Under the pieces are notes generated by a model. It was not told where the DNA came from. It searched no databases and saw only the letters and a program-made list of their open reading frames with translations. Shown here in pieces: positions 6,397-9,442 of a stretch of DNA of 9,442 bases (its first letter is position 1; each line of letters opens with the position of its first letter). Origin of the DNA: JACQAI01 sp035507915 (GTDB taxonomy: Bacteria; Pseudomonadota; Alphaproteobacteria; Elsterales; Elsteraceae). Both the position numbers and the translations under genes were made by a program. The DNA is taken from the NCBI GenBank assembly GCA_035507915.1, contig DATJNS010000519.1, forward strand, positions 1-9,442, written 5' to 3'.

Positions 6397-6427
6397 TCGC
6401 CCGTGTCGCACGGTGACGGTCGGGCGA
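6397..6427 (+). other. Stem-loop in the GFA to DUF992 gap
   Basis: TCGCCCG (6397-6403) pairs exactly with CGGGCGA (6421-6427) across a 17-base loop. An alternative smaller hairpin, CCGTG-TCG-CACGG (6401-6413), competes with it. No T-run follows. It lies 53 bases after the GFA stop and 55 bases before the DUF992 start. It could be a weak terminator or a 5'-leader structure for the DUF992 mRNA. The rest of the 138-bp gap shows nothing else convincing. Confidence 0.35.
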
Positions 6428-6482
6428 CGGGGCGCCGGTGCGGGACCGGCACACGACCCCTCCGCAAGCAGGAGCGCGATCC

Positions 6483-6989
6483 ATGGACCGGACACTGAAC
6501 CGGAAGCAGGGCCGGAGACTCGCCGTGGCGGCGGCTTTGGCGACCCTGGCGGGCGTAGCGGTCTGCGCCGATGCGCGGGCGGACTCGATGGGCGTCAAGG
6601 TCGGCATCCTGACGTGCAATGTCGACAGCGGCTGGGGCTTCGTCTTCGGCTCGTCGCGCACGGTCAAGTGCAGCTACTCGCCGCGCGCCAACGTCGAGGA
6701 GCACTACACGGGCACGATCTCGAAATACGGCATCGACATCGGTTATCTGCGCTCGGCCGTCATGGTGTGGACCGTGATCGCGCCGGCGATCGACGTCGCG
6801 CCGGGCGCGCTCGCGGGTCAGTACGCCGGCGTCACCGGCAGCGCCAGCGTGGGCGCCGGGGTCGGCGCCAACGTCCTGGTCGGCGGCTTGAACAAGTCGA
6901 TCACGCTCCAGCCGGTCAGCATCGAGGGCAATTCCGGGCTCAACGTCGCGGCCGGCGTCGAGGCCGTGACGCTGACGTCGGCGCCCTGA
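6483..6989 (+). CDS. DUF992 family secreted protein
   Basis: This 168-residue protein begins at the ATG at 6483, supported by AGGAG (6470-6474) eight bases upstream. An in-frame upstream extension to 6438 is less likely because it would bury the signal peptide. Residues 1-33 form a Sec-type signal: basic NRKQGRR, then a hydrophobic Ala/Leu/Val core, then cleavage near ARA-DS. The mature part matches DUF992: VGILTCNVDSGWGFVFGSS (40-58, Cys45), a second cysteine at 63, YTGTISKYGIDIG, GALAGQYAGV, and a C-terminal GANVLVGGLNKSITLQPVS. Cys45 and Cys63 could form a disulfide. Cys28 lies in the signal region but lacks a good lipobox. The family is common in Hyphomicrobiales and has no established function; a periplasmic location is inferred. 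It is convergent with the MFS gene, with only nine bases between the stops. Confidence 0.87.
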   Translation: MDRTLNRKQGRRLAVAAALATLAGVAVCADARADSMGVKVGILTCNVDSGWGFVFGSSRTVKCSYSPRANVEEHYTGTISKYGIDIGYLRSAVMVWTVIAPAIDVAPGALAGQYAGVTGSASVGAGVGANVLVGGLNKSITLQPVSIEGNSGLNVAAGVEAVTLTSAP

Positions 6990-7002
6990 GCGGGCGGCTC
7001 AG
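6986..7002. terminator. Possible bidirectional terminator hairpin spanning both stop codons
   Basis: CTGAGC (6986-6991) pairs with GCTCAG (6997-7002) around a five-base loop. The stem contains the TGA of the DUF992 gene and, on the other strand, the stop of the MFS gene. No T-run flanks it, so termination efficiency is doubtful. Its position between convergent genes is the main argument. Confidence 0.3.
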
Positions 7003-8324
7003 CCGATCGTCTGGGTGGCGCGTAGCGGCGCGGTGACGGCGCGGCTCGGTTCGCGCACGGCGACCAGAGTCACGACGGCGGAGAGGAGCGCGAAGCCGGC
7101 GAGCGCGTAGAGGCCCGACTCGAAGCTGCCGGTCGCGTCCTTGAGCAAGCCGACCACGTTGGGGCCGATCAGGCCGCCGAGATTGCCGAGCGAGTTGATC
7201 GCTGCGATGCCGGCCGCCGCCGCGGTGCCCGACAAGAAGGTCGAGGGTAGCGGCCAGAATGGCGTCTTCATGCCGTAGAACCCGACCGTCGCCACCGACA
7301 AGCCGGCAAGCGCCCACAGGCTGCCGTGCAGCACGCCGGCGATCAGAAGCCCGATCGCCGAGGCGAGGCACGCGAAGAACAGGTTCCAGCGGCGCTCGTT
7401 CATGCGGTCCGTCACGAAGCCCCAGATGATCATGCCGACCGTGCCGATGACGTAAGGCACCGCGGTCGCCACGCCGATCATCATGAGCGATAGGCCGAGC
7501 TGCTTGATCATCTGCGGCAGGAAAATGACCAATCCAACGCCGGCGGTCGCGATGCCGAGATAAATCACGGCGAGCGCCAATACGCGTGGGTTGATCAAGG
7601 ACTGCAGCAGGCTGTAGACGCGCACGGCGTCGACCGCGTGGCGCTCGGCCTGCAGCTCGCCGGCCAGCCAGTCGCGCTCCTCGGCGGTGAGCCAGCTCGC
7701 CTTGGCCGGGCGGTCGCGCACGAAGATCAACACGCCGATGCCGAGCAGCACGGCGGGCACCGCCTCGCCGATGAACATCCAGCGCCATCCGGCCATGCCC
7801 AAAAGGCCGTCGAGCTCCATCAATCCGGTCGAGATCGGCGCGCCCAGCGCGATCGATACCGGGATCGCGGTCATGAACCAGCCGACCACCCGGCCGCGAT
7901 AGCGGCCCGGGAACCAGAAGGTGAAGAACAGGATCATGCCGGGGAAGAAGCCCGCCTCGGCGATGCCGAGCAGGCAGCGCACCACCGCGAAGCTGGTCGC
8001 GCCGGTGGCGAATGCGGTGCAGCCCGACAACAGGCCCCAGGTGATCATGATGCGCGCGATCCACAGCCGCGCGCCGACCTTCTCGAGCACGATGTTGCTC
8101 GGCACCTCGAACAGGCAGTAGCCCCAGAAGAACGCCGACGCGCCGAACGCGAAGATCGTGGCGTTGAAGCCGAGCTCCTTGTTCATCGTCAGCGCCGCGA
8201 ATCCGACGTTGATGCGGTCGAGGTAGCAGACGAAGTAGGCGAGGAACAGCAGCGGCAGCAGCCGCAGATAGATCTTGCGGATCGTCGAGCGCTCGACGGC
8301 GCTCGGCTGGACCGGCTCGGCCAT
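6999..8324 (-). CDS. MFS transporter, anion:cation symporter (ACS)-like family
   Basis: This 441-residue inner-membrane protein has about twelve hydrophobic segments and the layout of the major facilitator superfamily. The N-terminus LLFLAYFVCYLDRINVGFAA (24-43), followed by LTMNKELGF, is typical of the ACS family, which carries phthalate, tartrate, galactonate, glucarate and 4-hydroxyphenylacetate-like anions. Other support is EAGFFPG (123-129), RYRGRVVGWF (141-150) in the conserved loop region, and a cytoplasmic middle loop around VRDRPAKASWLTAEERDWL. The start is the ATG at 8324-8322, with a GGGAGGGG ribosome-binding region just upstream on the minus strand. It lies downstream of the FAH-family gene on the same strand with a 157-bp gap holding a repeat hairpin. 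The pair could handle an organic acid, but one transcript is not certain. The ligand is unknown. Confidence 0.9.
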   Translation of the reverse strand: MAEPVQPSAVERSTIRKIYLRLLPLLFLAYFVCYLDRINVGFAALTMNKELGFNATIFAFGASAFFWGYCLFEVPSNIVLEKVGARLWIARIMITWGLLSGCTAFATGATSFAVVRCLLGIAEAGFFPGMILFFTFWFPGRYRGRVVGWFMTAIPVSIALGAPISTGLMELDGLLGMAGWRWMFIGEAVPAVLLGIGVLIFVRDRPAKASWLTAEERDWLAGELQAERHAVDAVRVYSLLQSLINPRVLALAVIYLGIATAGVGLVIFLPQMIKQLGLSLMMIGVATAVPYVIGTVGMIIWGFVTDRMNERRWNLFFACLASAIGLLIAGVLHGSLWALAGLSVATVGFYGMKTPFWPLPSTFLSGTAAAAGIAAINSLGNLGGLIGPNVVGLLKDATGSFESGLYALAGFALLSAVVTLVAVREPSRAVTAPLRATQTIG

Positions 8325-8339
8325 GAGACCCCTCCCTCG

Positions 8340-8363
8340 ACCGGATCATGTCGCGTGTCCGGT
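8340..8363. promoter_or_regulatory. Inverted repeat upstream of the MFS gene, possible operator
   Basis: ACCGGA (8340-8345) and TCCGGT (8358-8363) are exact inverted copies separated by 12 bases. They lie immediately upstream of the MFS ribosome-binding site. The position would suit a repressor site or a 5'-UTR hairpin. No regulator gene is nearby and the repeat is short, so this remains weak. Confidence 0.28.
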
Positions 8364-8383
8364 TCCGTTATGGGTCTCATCCT

Positions 8384-8440
8384 GTCATTGCGAGCGCAGC
8401 GAAGCAATCCAGAGAGGGTCTGGATTGCTTCGCCGTCGCT
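8384..8440. repeat. Palindromic intergenic repeat (REP-like) between the FAH and MFS genes
   Basis: A perfect 15-bp inverted repeat, GCGAAGCAATCCAGA (8399-8413) and TCTGGATTGCTTCGC (8419-8433), closes a five-base loop. Partial pairing extends outward (GCGA at 8390-8393 with TCGC at 8436-8439). The left flank GTCATTGCGAGCGCAGC and the core GAAGCAATCCAG match, from memory, a short dispersed repeat seen many times in alphaproteobacterial genomes such as Bradyrhizobium. Copy number cannot be tested from one window. It would form a strong hairpin in the minus-strand transcript and may limit readthrough from the FAH gene into the MFS gene. Confidence 0.75.
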
Positions 8441-8450
8441 TCCGGCTTTG

Positions 8451-8474
8451 GCGACGGGAAACCGTGCCCGTCGC
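8451..8474 (-). terminator. Hairpin just after the FAH-family gene, possible terminator
   Basis: GCGACGGG (8451-8458) and CCCGTCGC (8467-8474) form an exact eight-pair stem with an eight-base loop, beginning eight bases beyond the FAH-family stop. On the minus strand the bases after the stem (CAAAGCCGGAA) lack a U-run. It is therefore a 3'-end hairpin rather than a textbook intrinsic terminator. It may be the outer part of the adjacent repeat element. Confidence 0.4.
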
Positions 8475-8481
8475 GTGACGC

Positions 8482-9420
8482 TCAGCCGCGCGTCGGGGCG
8501 TACTTGCCGGTCAACTGCGGCGTGTGGGCGCCGTCGAGCTTCTGCTCGGCGTGCTCGAGCCGGGTCGTGCGTGCCCACGTGCGCTTGAGATCGTCGCGCA
8601 CGTTGAAGCCGAGCCGTCCCAGCCCCTCGACCTCGAGCTCGACCTTGTCGCCGTCCATGAAGCTCGACAGGCCGCGGTGGTTGGTGCCGGTCGCCAGCAG
8701 GTCGCCCGGCTCGAGCGTGTGGATCGAGCTCAGCCACTCGATGCAGCGCGGGATCTTGTGCGCCATGTCGGAGGTGTTGAAGTTCTGCTTGATCGTGCCG
8801 TTGACCCACAGCCGTACCTGCAGCTTGTGCGGATCGGGAATCTCGTCCGCGGTCACGAGATAGGGGCCGATCGGCGCGAACGTGTCGCGCGACTTCATCT
8901 GGAAGAACACGTTGCCGGGCGGCGGCAGGCCGCGTGCCGAGCCGTCGATGAAATTGACGTAGCCGAACACGTGCTGCATGGCGTGTGTGGCCGGCACATT
9001 GGCGGCGCGCTTGCCGATCACCACGGCCATCTCGGCTTCGCCTTCGAAGATGGTGGCGGGCACATCCGGCAGCACCATGGTGTCGCCGTCGCCAATGATG
9101 GCGCTGGGTGCCTTGTGGAACGCGTTGAGCGGAGCCGGCTCCTTGCGCGTGCCGTCCTCCATGTAGTTCACCGCCATGCACACGATGTTGCCGGGCTTCG
9201 GCAGCGGCGGGCGGATGCGAAGCCCGGCGAGCGGGATGCTCGCCCCGCTTGCTGCCGCCTGCCGCAGCGCGCCGCGGTACTGCTCGAACCGCGCGATCAG
9301 GCCGGTGATGAGGTCGTGCGGACCGGTATGAGGGATGTCCTGGACAGCGACGGAGACATCGACCACGCCATCGCCCTTGATGACGCCCAGCCGGAAGTCG
9401 TTGAAAAAGAGCAGCTTCAT
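8482..9420 (-). CDS. Fumarylacetoacetate hydrolase (FAH) family protein
   Basis: This 312-residue cytoplasmic enzyme of the FAH superfamily hydrolyses, decarboxylates or hydrates oxo-acids in aromatic and organic-acid catabolism. The short N-terminal domain (1-70) is followed by the catalytic fold, beginning at PLPKPGNIVCMAVNYMEDG (72-90). Metal ligands are recognisable: FEGEAEMAVVIG at 125-136 provides Glu128 and Glu130, and FIDGSARG provides Asp159. MKSRDTFAPIGPYLV (175-189) is the conserved Lys-containing block, and GDLLATGTNHRG (239-250) matches the usual GDVIxTGTPxG loop, with NHRG in place of TPxG. The start is the ATG at 9420-9418; only a weak AG-rich ribosome-binding region (about 9430-9434 on the minus strand) is seen. 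The closest named groups would be 2-keto-4-pentenoate hydratase or acylpyruvase-like enzymes, but the substrate cannot be assigned. Any upstream operon partners lie outside the window. Confidence 0.92.
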   Translation of the reverse strand: MKLLFFNDFRLGVIKGDGVVDVSVAVQDIPHTGPHDLITGLIARFEQYRGALRQAAASGASIPLAGLRIRPPLPKPGNIVCMAVNYMEDGTRKEPAPLNAFHKAPSAIIGDGDTMVLPDVPATIFEGEAEMAVVIGKRAANVPATHAMQHVFGYVNFIDGSARGLPPPGNVFFQMKSRDTFAPIGPYLVTADEIPDPHKLQVRLWVNGTIKQNFNTSDMAHKIPRCIEWLSSIHTLEPGDLLATGTNHRGLSSFMDGDKVELEVEGLGRLGFNVRDDLKRTWARTTRLEHAEQKLDGAHTPQLTGKYAPTRG

Positions 9421-9442
9421 TGAGCCCTGATCCTCTCGTCGC

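Noticed and set aside
8384..8474. Remnant of a CRISPR array or IS end
   Set aside because: There are no direct repeats with spacers, no transposase and no target duplication. The structure is a simple hairpin repeat.
8189..9181. A 330-residue minus-strand ORF overlapping the FAH and MFS genes
   Set aside because: It is out of frame with both well-supported genes and runs through the intergenic repeat. It is a shadow.

Overview
The window looks like chromosomal DNA of a high-GC alphaproteobacterium, most likely Hyphomicrobiales (Bradyrhizobium/Reyranella-like). The reasons are strong GC bias at third codon positions, a DUF992 secreted protein, a DctP/DctQM TRAP transporter, and GC-rich palindromic intergenic repeats of the kind scattered through such genomes. 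The genus is an inference. No rRNA, tRNA, IS element, phage gene or CRISPR array was seen.

Layout. Positions 1-713 (minus): an LLM-class (luciferase-like, probably F420-dependent) oxidoreductase, cut by the left edge. Positions 714-964: a divergent intergenic region. Positions 965-5902 (plus): a compact four-gene block, comprising a Tat-exported TRAP solute-binding protein (965-1987), a fused DctQ-DctM permease (1984-3873), a thioredoxin-fold fusion protein (3942-5387) and a UGSC-family selenoprotein (5384-5902). Positions 5967-6344 (plus): a GFA/CENP-V zinc protein. Positions 6483-6989 (plus): a DUF992 periplasmic protein. Positions 6999-8324 (minus): an ACS-type MFS transporter. Positions 8482-9420 (minus): a fumarylacetoacetate-hydrolase (FAH) family enzyme.

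The main discovery is the gene at 5384-5902. A standard reading gives two fragments, 5384-5659 and 5690-5902, because an in-frame UGA sits at 5657-5659. Reading through it gives one 172-residue protein with selenocysteine at residue 92 in the motif D-U-G-S-C-T-S-C, the signature of UGSC (seleno)proteins. Starting 5 nt after the UGA is a hairpin (5665-5696) with a seven-pair apical stem and the loop UGUAC. Its position and its loop G fit a bacterial SECIS element. The downstream fragment has no ribosome-binding site of its own.

Working model (inference): the TRAP transporter imports an organic acid or similar small anion. The thioredoxin-fold protein and the selenoprotein, whose genes overlap by ATGA, then form a selenium- and thiol-dependent redox enzyme acting on it, loosely analogous to the thioredoxin-coupled glycine and proline reductases. 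The selA/selB/selC/selD genes needed for decoding are not in this window and must be sought elsewhere in the genome. The GFA protein follows a palindromic hairpin and may or may not be co-transcribed. The FAH and MFS genes form a separate minus-strand unit, probably for catabolism and uptake of another organic acid, interrupted by a repeat element.
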